From contig JAJZCB010000035.1 of the NCBI GenBank assembly GCA_021846285.1, positions 1 to 35,109 on the forward strand: a DNA stretch of 35,109 nucleotides, read 5' to 3'. The position numbers and the translations under genes were made by a program. A model generated the notes under the pieces. The model ran no database searches. It was given only the letters and a program-made list of their open reading frames with translations, and was not told the origin of the DNA. This stretch comes from Bacillota bacterium (GTDB lineage Bacteria; Bacillota; Bacilli; Alicyclobacillales; SLC66). Positions 1-8,563 of the stretch are shown one piece after another (within the stretch, counting starts at the first letter, position 1; each line of letters begins with the position of its first letter).

Positions 1-1
1 G

Positions 2-848
<847 letters not shown>

Positions 849-887
849 GTCGGGGTCATTGACCATAAGATGGGAAGTGAGCGCGCT

Positions 888-1934
888 ATGAGAGTTCGCT
901 ATTCGCGACAGTCGGTGGGGGATCTCGCTGGGTCGATCGAGCAGTTGGCGCGCGTTCGGGCCGTAGAAGCAACCGACGGTCCGGCTCGCGGCAGCCGACT
1001 TTATATCGTAGAAAACGGCGGTGGACTGGCATTTACCGTGAACGCGGACCGTGGATTCGACATTACGGATTGTACGTTTTCCGGCATTCCAGTGGCCTGG
1101 CGATCGGCTGTCGGCGACGTTCATCCTTCTTACGCCGGCGATGGGGAAGCACGCCTCTTGAGAGCCTTCACGGGCGGTCTGTTCTTCACGGCCGGTTATA
1201 CACAGTTCGGAGCAGCCTGTACGGATGACGGTCACTTCCTTCCTCAGCACGGTTGGGCGACCTTCTTGCCTGCCATGTCGGTTCGCATCGAAAACGGTTG
1301 GGAGGGCGACAACTACAGGCTCCGATTGTCGGGAGAGGTGCGACAGAGTCGACTGTTTGGCGAATGCATCACCCTTCGACGGACATACGAAACAGAACTC
1401 GGCAGCGACTGTTTCTGGATCGAGGATGTGCTGAAAAACGACGGTGCTCACCCGACGCCCCACATGATGCTGTATCACTTTAATTTCGGTTTTCCGCTCA
1501 TCGCTCCGGGAACCGAAATCGTGATGAATGTTGCCAGCACGACTCCGAGAGACGCTGTGGCGGCCGCGGGCCTTAGTCAAGCGCTGCGAATGAGCGAACC
1601 TGAGGCAAACTTTCCGGAGCAGGTTTTTCTGCATGAATTGACGCCGGGGGAAGACGGATTTGGCTCGGTCGCGATTGAAAACCACGGTATCGGTATGGCG
1701 CTGCGGCTGGATTTTGACATGAGCACATTACCTTATCTATATCAGTGGAAGGTGTCAGAGCAAGGTACATATGTTCTGGGCATAGAGCCTGCGAATTGTA
1801 AAGGAATTGGCGGTCGAACGGAAGCTCGATCCAACGGGAGTCTGCAAATGCTTCAGGCGGGAGAAGAGGTGCGGTATCGACTTAAGGCGACATTTGGAAT
1901 TTCTCCGAGACTCGCCATCAGCAATTGTCAGTGA
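888..1934 (+). CDS. DUF4432 family (aldose 1-epimerase-like) protein
   Basis: The protein (348 aa from ATG 888) looks like the DUF4432 group of galactose-mutarotase-fold sugar-binding proteins. It shows the typical N-terminal run with NADRGFDITDC and GIPVAWRS, a central HGWATFLPA segment, HFNFGFPL, and a late GIEPANCKG segment. These proteins are thought to act on aldoses in sugar-catabolic operons, but a reaction is not established. An in-frame ATG at 870 exists, but GGAAGTGA at 873-880 is a better Shine-Dalgarno for ATG 888. It sits 39 bases after the isomerase gene on the same strand and is the last gene of this operon. No clear terminator follows. Confidence 0.8.
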   Translation: MRVRYSRQSVGDLAGSIEQLARVRAVEATDGPARGSRLYIVENGGGLAFTVNADRGFDITDCTFSGIPVAWRSAVGDVHPSYAGDGEARLLRAFTGGLFFTAGYTQFGAACTDDGHFLPQHGWATFLPAMSVRIENGWEGDNYRLRLSGEVRQSRLFGECITLRRTYETELGSDCFWIEDVLKNDGAHPTPHMMLYHFNFGFPLIAPGTEIVMNVASTTPRDAVAAAGLSQALRMSEPEANFPEQVFLHELTPGEDGFGSVAIENHGIGMALRLDFDMSTLPYLYQWKVSEQGTYVLGIEPANCKGIGGRTEARSNGSLQMLQAGEEVRYRLKATFGISPRLAISNCQ

Positions 1935-2054
<120 letters not shown>

Positions 2055-2171
2055 TCATCCCGAGGCTGATACACATACATCAGGTTCAACGACATCTGCC
2101 GCCTCCGGATTCACTTGATGGATGTATTGCATGGCTTCCTCGAAGTCTTGAACGGCTAATGTCAGCCATTT
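2055..2171 (-). pseudogene. ParE/RelE-type toxin remnant
   Basis: On the minus strand, a 38-codon open stretch reads KWLTLAVQDFEEAMQYI, then HQVNPEAADVVE. This matches the N-terminal layout of ParE/RelE toxins (a Trp/Leu strand, then two helices with an I-x-x-NPxAA turn). The fragment has no start codon of its own in this frame, then degenerates and stops at 2055, far short of the about 90-100 residues of the family. It follows immediately after an antitoxin-like remnant in another frame, the normal antitoxin-toxin order. A broken toxin is the best reading; the assignment rests on recalled family patterns. Confidence 0.55.
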
Positions 2172-2310
2172 AACGATCAACTTGAATGGCTTTTATTTGC
2201 CACTCCTGGACTTCGACAAACTCCTCTATGGCCTGAGCAGCTAAGTAGGCCTTTGATCGATCAGTGGCCTCCGATAATGCCTCTACACGTGATTTAGGAG
2301 CCGCGATAGA
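2170..2310 (-). pseudogene. Ribbon-helix-helix antitoxin (ParD/CopG-like) remnant
   Basis: On the minus strand the frame reads KSRVEALSEATDRSKAYLA, then AQAIEEFVEVQEWQIKAI, ending at a TAA in 2170-2172. This is the classic core of ribbon-helix-helix antitoxins partnered with ParE/RelE toxins. The N-terminal beta strand and a start codon are missing. The C-terminal toxin-binding tail is also cut, because the frame stops just where antitoxins normally continue with Gln- and Gly-rich residues. The frame is continuous, through a single TGA, with the HNH-like gene upstream, so that gene's 3' end probably abuts the breakpoint. Confidence 0.6.
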
Positions 2311-2838
2311 TCAAGGTGCGGGAGCTTGGCAATCGGGGTCAACTGCTTCCGCGCCAAGTACACCCTGTCCAGTTCCCCCGGCGCGAGCGCGTTTGACTCG
2401 CACAATGCGTCCATTCTCCACATCCACAATTCGGAACGGCAGTTCACGATCCCATGACCAATAGCGCCGAAACCCATGGGAATTCATCGCGGTCAAGGCG
2501 TAGCGCTTGGCGAACTCCGACAACCACGCGACTACGATCGATTCATTCCATCCAGTAAGCCCCGCCACTTTGACAATGACGGCCTCCTCTGCGGGAAACC
2601 CCTCCAGCGCCGGGTTCCGGTGCCCTCGGTAGCAGTCCCAGCAAACCAGGATGGCGTTATCCACGGAGCGGGATTGATTGGGATCCACCCGACGATAGTG
2701 AGCCACACGCTGATCCATTCTTTGTCCACAGGACTGGCACTGTCCGTTGAATCTTGCGTGCATCTCCTGGATAAACGCGCGATTTGACGAGGTGGATTGT
2801 GGCGATTTCCTGGCGACTGGTTCGTTGATCGGTTTCAT
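2311..2838 (-). CDS. HNH-endonuclease-like small protein
   Basis: The product (175 aa from the ATG at 2838) has a central treble-clef-like segment of about 45 residues: CQSCGQR, then an Arg/His stretch with AHYRR, and later ILVCWDCYRGH. The paired CxxC motifs about 35 residues apart with a His between them resemble HNH nuclease zinc/metal sites, but the standard HNH Asn is not evident, so activity is uncertain. A GGGGG tract (minus strand, about 2848-2852) lies 9-10 bases before the ATG. A longer in-frame extension to 2967 exists but looks low complexity. The C-terminal tail runs directly into an antitoxin remnant, so the last residues may be foreign. It could instead be a non-nuclease zinc protein. 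Confidence 0.5.
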   Translation of the reverse strand: MKPINEPVARKSPQSTSSNRAFIQEMHARFNGQCQSCGQRMDQRVAHYRRVDPNQSRSVDNAILVCWDCYRGHRNPALEGFPAEEAVIVKVAGLTGWNESIVVAWLSEFAKRYALTAMNSHGFRRYWSWDRELPFRIVDVENGRIVRVKRARAGGTGQGVLGAEAVDPDCQAPAP

Positions 2839-3091
2839 GGTAGGTACGGCACCCCCTTGCGATCTTGCCATCTGGCGGGCGCATAGCGTGCGTGATACGC
2901 TCGTATGCGCTCCACCAACCGGCTCATCCTTCGTAGCTCCTTCGTTCGCTTTCACACTAGAGCGCACCTTGTTCTATTCCCCGCGTACGGGCGCCCAAAA
3001 ATACAAGGGCAAGACCAACAATGGAAGATGCTACAACTTATGAATTTGGCCTCCTCCTCACCCTCGCCTCGAGGGACTAGGATTCCGAGTC

Positions 3092-3286
3092 TCACGGCTC
3101 GGCTTTCCTGCTTCTCTGAGGCTTGCCTTGGCGTTTTGCGGAAAGCTTACGTCCGTGCCACGCAGCCTTGTATTCCAGTTGCCGGATGATCTCGCTCCAA
3201 CCGACATTCGCGATGGACTTGGCCAGATTGTGATTGTGGGTCATGTTTACAGTATCTCGCACGACCCGTAAGAAGTCTAGCGCACA
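3092..3286 (-). pseudogene. tnpB: TnpB (IS200/IS605-type) fragment
   Basis: On the minus strand, the frame through the ATG at 3244 reads [16 protein letters not shown], then [18 protein letters not shown]. This is the conserved region of IS605-family TnpB (NxxLAKSIxDxxWxEFxxQLEYKAxWxGR) just before the catalytic zinc-ribbon half. It then passes straight into a basic tail ([14 protein letters not shown]) and stops at 3092. The RuvC-like N-terminal part, the zinc ribbon and the last catalytic Asp are all absent, so this is a dead internal deletion product. The few codons before the ATG (DFLRVV) also look TnpB-like. No intact transposon end or TnpA gene was recognised nearby. Confidence 0.65.
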
Positions 3287-3299
3287 CCTTGTATCCTCG

Positions 3300-3700
3300 G
3301 CCTAAACGTCAAGGTTTTACGGCCCTTCTCGATAAACAGCGCCAGTCCGCGGAGAAAAATCCGTAACGATCCTGCCGCCCTAGCGGGCGGCTACAATCAA
3401 TGTGTTACGATACCCTCCTCTTTTGCCAATGTACACGGTGAAGGTGAATTGGTGGTGCCGAAGCATCCCCTGCCAAGTCTCGACAATCTGAAACTGCCGT
3501 CGCATATAGCGGAGCTACAGTTTTTCCTTGTACCCCTCAGGCAGAGCCGACTGAGCGCTCAAGCCCGTATACAAAGCAACGTTCGAACCGGCAAACGGGG
3601 CTTTCAGATTGAAGTCATCGATGGACCAGACAAACGGATTATTAACCCGATTCTGACGTACGTATCGATTCCTGCTGACGCCATGTTGGGGTATGGCTTA
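3300..3700. other. Decayed, gene-poor stretch with an interrupted minus-strand frame
   Basis: I recognise no functional gene. A minus-strand frame across about 3380-3560 reads LPEGYKEKL, a TAG stop, then LRYMRRQFQIVETWQG and further to TLIVAAR before another stop. The composition is coding-like, and one base change (TGG to TAG) would explain the first stop. It may be a transposase or other pseudogene, but I cannot name the family. Confidence 0.3.
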
Positions 3701-3704
3701 TAAT
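3675..3704 (+). promoter_or_regulatory. Probable sigma-A promoter of the MBL hydrolase gene
   Basis: A perfect TATAAT lies at 3699-3704, and CTGACG at 3675-3680 matches four of six bases of TTGACA with an 18-base spacer. It sits 77 bases before the TTG start of the hydrolase, with no gene between. Confidence 0.55.
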
Positions 3705-3780
3705 AACAAGGAAACTCAGACGTTGCGCAGTTAACGGGCAGGTTACTGGCAGATTGGGCAAGCGAAAAGAGGTGAAGTGA

Positions 3781-4563
3781 TTGGGGATAACCGACTCTTG
3801 GTTTACGGTTGAACAAATTGATAGTGACACCTTTGCTATCAGCGAATATGGACATTGGGAACACGTCCATTCGTTTCTGCTCATTGGTACGGATCATGCT
3901 GTTCTAATTGACACAGGGCTTGGAATCGACAACATAAAGCGAATTACGGATCAGTTGACCGATTTGCCGATTGTTGTGCTTACGACACATGTACATTGGG
4001 ACCATATCGGGAGCCACGGAGAATTTGATAAGTTATACGTCCATGAAAATGAAGCCGATTGGCTCCAGAGTGGAATTAAAGGCTTGCCACTATCAGTGAT
4101 TCGGAGAGATATGGCACGAGAAATCACAATTGCAGTTCCTGAAACCTTTCACCCCGAGACTTACACACCGTTCCAAGGCAATCCAACGGGAATGTTAAGA
4201 GACGGCGACATCATATCCTTGGGGAATCGCACGCTCGAAGTCCTTCATACGCCAGGTCATTCACCTGGTCACGTTTGTGTATACGATAGAACGAATGAGT
4301 ATTTATTCACTGGAGATCTCCTATATGAGGGAACCATCGATGCATTTTATCCGACAACAGAACCCGTTGACTTGGTTAAGTCATTAGAAAGAATATCACA
4401 GTTAGATAGCGTAAATCAGATTTATGGATCGCATCACCGCTTGGGTCTCGAACCAGTCGTTCTTCAAGAGGTAAGGCGTGCTGCAGAGTTTCTTCATGCA
4501 CATGATCTGATCGCCCACGGCACAGGCGTGCATCGGTTTGCAACCTTTAGCTTACATTTTTAG
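3781..4563 (+). CDS. MBL-fold metallo-hydrolase
   Basis: A 260-aa metallo-beta-lactamase-fold hydrolase. The dinuclear metal motif HxHxDH is intact (H70, H72, D74, H75 in THVHWDHIG), followed by the HTPGHSPGH loop with the third His, the metal-bridging Asp in FTGDLLY, and a final His in YGSHHR. The substrate cannot be told: members cleave thioesters, lactones or phosphodiesters. The start is a TTG supported by GAGGTGAAG at 3769-3777 just upstream; no better ATG is in frame. It is monocistronic, with its own promoter and non-coding DNA on both sides. Codon and base use is more AT-rich than the preceding sugar operon, which is compatible with separate acquisition. Confidence 0.88.
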   Translation: MGITDSWFTVEQIDSDTFAISEYGHWEHVHSFLLIGTDHAVLIDTGLGIDNIKRITDQLTDLPIVVLTTHVHWDHIGSHGEFDKLYVHENEADWLQSGIKGLPLSVIRRDMAREITIAVPETFHPETYTPFQGNPTGMLRDGDIISLGNRTLEVLHTPGHSPGHVCVYDRTNEYLFTGDLLYEGTIDAFYPTTEPVDLVKSLERISQLDSVNQIYGSHHRLGLEPVVLQEVRRAAEFLHAHDLIAHGTGVHRFATFSLHF

Positions 4564-5080
4564 AGTCGTGTTCTGTCGCTAAAGGGTGCGAGTGCGACAC
4601 AAGGGGCTCCCGATGACTTTACGATCCCAAATTCGTTTCAGAGTACATGGAACCCGTTTCTTTCGCTGAGTTTGCCGATCTTCTTGACGCCTCCAACTGG
4701 TCATCGCCACAACCAATAGTGATTTTGTAATACACCCCCCCCCCCATCGTGCTGGCTAAACATTTTGAGATATAATAAATGCGGACCTTTCCCATTGTGC
4801 GCTACCGGGGTTCCAGCAGTTCGTGTACGAATTGCCGCCTCCCCCTTCTGCCCGATGTGTTGACTGGACTGCTGCAATAAAGCAGCGGACGTGATTCTAA
4901 ACCCCGGCAACAGGATCCCCGCACTTGTAACGAGAGCAATAGACGCCGCGCGAAATTTCCCCTGCGATTTCAACGCAACATCACCCTCCTGACATCCACG
5001 GTTCCCGGATAGACGCTTCATATGCCAAACAGGTTACACAGTGTGCCCCGGATGACTCAATTGATTTAGGAGGAGTGCTT
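4564..5080. other. Gene-poor intergenic region with an 11-C tract
   Basis: No convincing gene. It contains a homopolymer of 11 C at 4735-4745 and a short plus-strand frame at about 4619-4730 reading YDPKFVSEYM, then EPVSFAEFADLLDASNW, which looks protein-like but has no start and no recognised family. A minus-strand 106-codon frame over 4701-5021 lacks any family signature and is not accepted. Confidence 0.4.
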
Positions 5081-5545
5081 ATGTTCTATAGACGGAAGTC
5101 TTATATCGTAAAGAGTGATTTTGTCGACATTTTCAATGTTCATTTCAATAACACAAACCTGCCTAACCAGATCAAACACGGTGCTCGTCTAATAGGTCGG
5201 TGGATGAAGGCGAATGACGATAATATCACAGAGATTTTTGCCATTTGGGAATATGACAGTTATCAGGACTATATAGACATTGAATCCAAGGTGAGAAGCG
5301 ACGAGGCGCACAACAAACGTATTCAAGACTGGTATGAGAAGAATGGAGGAAGAGAACACGTGTATAAGGAGTACATCTTAGAAGTCAAAAATGAACCATT
5401 AGAATCCACTGTAAATCAGACCAAAGCGCCCTCCTATGGTTGGACATCAGAACCACAAGAGACATCCCCTCCGACTAAATTTGACAATGCATCACCATTT
5501 TCGGATTCCACACAAAATATCGAGAGGCCGAACGGAAGTACGTGA
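5081..5545 (+). CDS. NIPSNAP-family protein
   Basis: The first about 105 residues resemble the NIPSNAP domain, a ferredoxin-like alpha/beta barrel fold related to antibiotic-biosynthesis monooxygenase dimers: FYRRKSYIV, then HFNNTNLPNQIKHGARLIGRW, IWEYDSYQDYIDIE and VYKEYILEV. The remaining about 45 residues are Ser/Pro/Asn-rich and look unstructured. ATG 5081 is chosen because AGGAGG at 5068-5073 is spaced seven bases from it; a GTG at 5075 overlaps the ribosome site. Function is unknown; a cytosolic small-molecule-binding or heme/antibiotic-related role is only a family guess. No operon partner follows. Confidence 0.8.
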   Translation: MFYRRKSYIVKSDFVDIFNVHFNNTNLPNQIKHGARLIGRWMKANDDNITEIFAIWEYDSYQDYIDIESKVRSDEAHNKRIQDWYEKNGGREHVYKEYILEVKNEPLESTVNQTKAPSYGWTSEPQETSPPTKFDNASPFSDSTQNIERPNGST

Positions 5546-6057
5546 ATTGCTCTTTTGAGGAGGCGCTGGAACGCTCTGTTGCTGATGCGGGCGGATAAGT
5601 ATGCGTCACCAAGAACCCAGTGCCTGTTGCACAGTAGGGCCGAAAAATGCAATATGGACGTAAATCTATCGTGAGGTGATGAGTATGGAGTGTGGCGGTA
5701 TCAATCATTTGTTATTTTCCGTCGATCGCATGCGTTGCGAGTGTAATCACGCCGCTGTAGGTGAGAACACCGCCGTCAAAGATCTCGTGCGTATTCCGGC
5801 CATTCCCGCCACTCAATCCGGTAATTCCCAGCCGCTTTCGACCCTACCCTGCGATTACTTATTTACATATCACTCTCGCTCTTGGTTGGCAAGGAATTTT
5901 GCAATTTTCGCATCGATTTCCCCTGCATCTGGATCTTGTGCACGGTGTGAATCAGACCAAAGCGATCAGTTGTTGCAGAATCCCCACCCGCCTATGGTAC
6001 GCACCGTTAACAGTCCACCCGGCGCCTCTCCGCGATGCAGACCCGCGGGTGGCATTT
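5546..6057. other. Intergenic region, no accepted gene
   Basis: A ribosome-site-like GAGGTGATGAGT precedes ATG 5682, but the frame that follows becomes Pro/Ser/Arg-rich without any family feature, so it is not called. A 15-base string, AATCAGACCAAAGCG, at 5950-5964 repeats one inside the NIPSNAP gene at 5414-5428. A hairpin with T-run closes the region (see terminator). Confidence 0.4.
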
Positions 6058-6059
6058 TT
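6015..6059 (+). terminator. Intrinsic terminator-like hairpin
   Basis: CCACCCGGCG at 6015-6024 pairs with CGCGGGTGG at 6044-6052 (one bulged G), followed by CATTTTT to 6059. This is a good plus-strand intrinsic terminator, although the nearest upstream plus-strand gene ends 470 bases away. In the minus direction there is no T-run after the stem. The GGGTGG string recalls T-box antiterminators, but the rest of that consensus is absent. Confidence 0.5.
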
Positions 6060-6159
6060 ATGTGTTTTTCTTCACCCTGTGCTTTCCCTTTTCCCCTCGA
6101 ATCTTCAACTTCTCGATCACTCGTTGCATTTGCTGGTTCGCGGCCGCCTGCCCGAGCAA
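6058..6159 (-). CDS. Possible very small basic protein
   Basis: A minus-strand frame directly after the nitrilase-family gene is open from 6225 to the TAA at 6058-6060 and reads ERLLGQAAANQQMQRVIEK, then LKIRGEKGKHRVKKNT. Composition (helical, then basic tail) looks coding, but there is no ATG or convincing ribosome site; a TTG at 6159 would give 33 residues. It could be the remnant of a longer gene. No family recognised. Confidence 0.22.
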   Translation of the reverse strand: MLGQAAANQQMQRVIEKLKIRGEKGKHRVKKNT

Positions 6160-6184
6160 CCGTTCGTCATCCGTTTCCGACTTG

Positions 6185-6982
6185 TCACTCGTGGAACTTC
6201 TGATATATGTCTGCCCGCCGATTGCCTAGATAGTTCATCAATTCCGTTTGCCGGACTGTCTGAATATCGCAGACGTCCACATCTGCGGTCACCAATTCTT
6301 CATCGTTTCCTCCCTTCACAAGAAATTCGCCTGTCGGTGACACCACACCGCTTACACCAAAGAACAGGGTTGTATTTTCTAAACCCACGCGATTGGCCGC
6401 CGCGACAAACACTTGATTCTCCAAAGCCCGCACCCGAAGGAAGAGTTCCTGATGAGACTCGTACGGAACTGTATGGGCATGGAGAACGACGAAGATATCC
6501 GCCCCCTGCAACGCATACTGGCGAGGGAGTTCTGGAAATTCGAGATCAAATGTCATCATAATGGCTACCCGTTCCCCTGATACCAATGTATGCAAAGGGC
6601 AATCGTCGCCTTGGTGAAAATACTCTTTCTCCTCCGCGAATAGATGTGTCTTTCGAGATATTCCGGTGATGGAACCGTTACGCTCAATCAGGACCGCCGA
6701 ATTGTAGAATCGCCCATTATCCTCTTCCGGAAAACCCATGACCACACCGATGTTCAGTTCCCGTGCTTGCCTGCAAAGTGCCCGAATACTGTCGCCCGTC
6801 AAAGGCTCGGCCAATTGTCGAATGTGATTCCGAATGTAATAGCCTGACAGAAACAGTTCGGGGAAGATGACGTAGTCACATCCCCGCTTGCTAAACTCAT
6901 GGAGAATAGTCAGGGCCCGCGCTAAATTGTGCTCTTTGTCCCCAAGTACACCTCGAACCTGAGCAAGCCCAAGTCGAATCAT
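6185..6982 (-). CDS. Nitrilase-superfamily protein with Thr in place of catalytic Cys
   Basis: A 265-aa carbon-nitrogen hydrolase-fold protein. Of the Glu-Lys-Cys triad, Glu is present (E42 in FPELFLSGY) and Lys is present (K111 in SRKTHLF). The nucleophile position is Thr144: the strand reads AIMMTFDLEFPELP where active relatives have xICYDxxFPE. The rest of the fold, including the ALQGADI helix, the AANRVG strand and the SPTGE turn, is intact, so the gene is not decaying. The protein may be a binding or regulatory pseudoenzyme, or may use another nucleophile. AAGGAG precedes the ATG by about 12 bases. It lies 52 bases downstream of the sigma-54 activator gene on the same strand and is probably co-transcribed with it. 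A normal paralogue with Cys is encoded at 8564. Confidence 0.88.
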   Translation of the reverse strand: MIRLGLAQVRGVLGDKEHNLARALTILHEFSKRGCDYVIFPELFLSGYYIRNHIRQLAEPLTGDSIRALCRQARELNIGVVMGFPEEDNGRFYNSAVLIERNGSITGISRKTHLFAEEKEYFHQGDDCPLHTLVSGERVAIMMTFDLEFPELPRQYALQGADIFVVLHAHTVPYESHQELFLRVRALENQVFVAAANRVGLENTTLFFGVSGVVSPTGEFLVKGGNDEELVTADVDVCDIQTVRQTELMNYLGNRRADIYQKFHE

Positions 6983-7034
6983 AGATTTTTCAGCTCCTTG
7001 TCATGATGGGATCGATAGTTAAACGCAGAACCAG

Positions 7035-8279
7035 TCAAATGGGCATGCCCCTATTGCGATATTTTTGCATTTTTTTGACAATCGTCGACTGGTCTACCTG
7101 AAGAACTTCCGCCACTTTGTAAGTGCTTTGGTATATTGAATATGCATGGATAATCATTTGGCATTCCAACTCTCGCTTCGCTTCCCTCAGCGACCCGAAA
7201 CGCGGATTGGCGGACGCACCCGTTTCCGACGTACGGATGTTGGATGGAAGATGTTCCCACATGATCACCAACTCATCGTGAATGATGAACAGCCTCTCCA
7301 CCAGATTTTCCAACTCACGCACGTTTCCGGGCCAATGGTACGACTCAAACGCCGCTTCGACCAAGGGGTCGAACGATTTTTGTAATCCGTATTTCTCGGA
7401 AAGACGGTTCAAGAAGAGGCGTGCGAGCGGAATAATTTCTTCTCGTCTTTCGCACAGACTAGGAATTTCGATTGGAATGACGTTCAGCCGATAATATAGA
7501 TCCTCGCGAAACTCTCTTTGCCTTACAAGCAGCGGAAGATCACGGTTCGTAGCTGCAATGACGCGCGCGTCAATCATCACTGGGCTAGTCGCGCCGATGC
7601 GACGGATACATCGATCCTGGAGAACTTGAAGCAGTTTGACCTGAAGACTCACGGGGAGATCAGCAACCTCGTCCAGAAATACAGTTCCGCCATTCGCCGC
7701 TTCAAAAATGCCCCTCTTGCCTGAGCGATCCGCACCCGTAAAACTTCCAGGCGCATACCCAAACAGTTCGGCTTCCATCAGAGACTCAGGCAAGGCTCCA
7801 CAATTGACCGAGAGGAAGTTTTGATGCGAACGGCTGCTGGCGTTGTGTATGAGACGGGCGATTCGGCTCTTGCCAACACCGGACCGTCCGAGCAGAAGAA
7901 CCGTAGAATCGACGAAAGAAACCTTTTGCAGAATGTCCTCTACCTGTTTCATTCGGGGAGATTCGCTCAGGAACGGGGGTCTGGAACCGTCGTGTTGTTT
8001 TATGGTGTCTCTCCCGCTGGCTGCGGAGTCCAACCGTAAGCCCACTAATACATGATCTTCGAGACGCACCGCACAGAAACGAATACGCCCCAAATCCAAC
8101 TCCAATATGCGACCATGGCACAACTGGCGAACTTCGCTCTCTATGTCCTGGCGAAACTCAGCGGCGCGACCACCTAAGTGGGTCTTGACCCATTCATACT
8201 GCTCTTGAGACAAGATGAATGGATCACTTGGTGTGATCTGGTTCGTAACCCAGTCCGTTAGTATACGCAATTCATTCAT
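7035..8279 (-). CDS. Sigma-54-dependent transcriptional activator (enhancer-binding protein)
   Basis: A 414-aa bacterial enhancer-binding protein that would remodel sigma-54 RNA polymerase using ATP. The AAA+ domain spans about residues 103-335: Walker A GRSGVGKS (131-138), the sigma-54 contact loop as GSFTGA (178-183, the common Ser variant of GAFTGA), Walker B VFLDE (200-204) and the arginine-finger region FREDLYYRLNV. The C-terminus has a Fis/TyrR-type helix-turn-helix (VAEVLQVDQSTIVKKMQKY). The first about 100 residues form a short sensory domain I cannot assign; no receiver motif is visible, so ligand or protein sensing is likely. AGGAGG lies 9 bases before the ATG. It is divergent from a -24/-12 promoter at 8487, its obvious target. 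Confidence 0.93.
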   Translation of the reverse strand: MNELRILTDWVTNQITPSDPFILSQEQYEWVKTHLGGRAAEFRQDIESEVRQLCHGRILELDLGRIRFCAVRLEDHVLVGLRLDSAASGRDTIKQHDGSRPPFLSESPRMKQVEDILQKVSFVDSTVLLLGRSGVGKSRIARLIHNASSRSHQNFLSVNCGALPESLMEAELFGYAPGSFTGADRSGKRGIFEAANGGTVFLDEVADLPVSLQVKLLQVLQDRCIRRIGATSPVMIDARVIAATNRDLPLLVRQREFREDLYYRLNVIPIEIPSLCERREEIIPLARLFLNRLSEKYGLQKSFDPLVEAAFESYHWPGNVRELENLVERLFIIHDELVIMWEHLPSNIRTSETGASANPRFGSLREAKRELECQMIIHAYSIYQSTYKVAEVLQVDQSTIVKKMQKYRNRGMPI

Positions 8280-8328
8280 GCGCTATACCTCCTCGGGATA
8301 GAACATATCGGGTAGGACCAATGAAAAA

Positions 8329-8349
8329 AAACATTGTAATGATATGTTT
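8329..8349. promoter_or_regulatory. Candidate activator-binding dyad in divergent region
   Basis: AAACAT at 8329-8334 and ATGTTT at 8344-8349 form a perfect inverted repeat with a 9-base spacer, flanked by AATGAAA and a matching TTTCATT. It lies about 140-160 bases upstream of the -24 element, a usual place for enhancer sites of sigma-54 activators. A second, looser inverted pair is TTCAGAAAACAC near 8358-8369 with GTGTTTTTCAGAA near 8455. Confidence 0.4.
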
Positions 8350-8486
8350 CATTAACATTCAGAAAACACTGCGCACTCTGTCATTTAGTCGCATATTTTT
8401 TTGACAAGAGATGAAATTAATCATCATATTAGCACAAAAGACAATGACATTGGTGTGTTTTTCAGAAGACAAAACGGAATCGACCC

Positions 8487-8504
8487 TTGGCATGAAATTT
8501 GCTT
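8487..8504 (+). promoter_or_regulatory. Sigma-54 (-24/-12) promoter
   Basis: TTGGCATGAAATTTGCTT fits the sigma-54 consensus: GG at 8489-8490 and GC at 8501-8502 are separated by exactly 10 bases, with TGGCA before and TTGC after. The start point would fall near 8514, leaving a leader of about 50 bases before ATG 8564. The divergent enhancer-binding protein gene next door makes this a strong call. A TTGACA at 8401-8406 with CATATT 18 bases on could be an additional sigma-A promoter. Confidence 0.85.
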
Positions 8505-8563
8505 ATCGTTATTCAAGCGAAAGAAATTTAAGTAAAAGAACATTTGGAGAAAGGAGTTACAGG

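Noticed and set aside
4701-5021. Minus-strand 106-codon frame across the 11-C tract
   Set aside because: No recognised domain, low-complexity Gly run from the homopolymer and no convincing ribosome site.
6015-6060. Possible T-box riboswitch because of a GGGTGG string
   Set aside because: The TACCGCG part of the antiterminator and a recognisable stem I are missing, and no aminoacyl-tRNA synthetase or amino acid gene follows on the plus strand.
5676-6561. Overlapping plus-strand frames before and across the Thr-type nitrilase gene
   Set aside because: Proline/arginine/serine-rich shadows; the downstream half is antisense to the nitrilase-family gene.
8411-8563. Upstream in-frame ATG extension of the carbamoyl amidase gene
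   Set aside because: The extension contains the sigma-54 promoter and has no ribosome site, while ATG 8564 has AAGGAG at ideal spacing.
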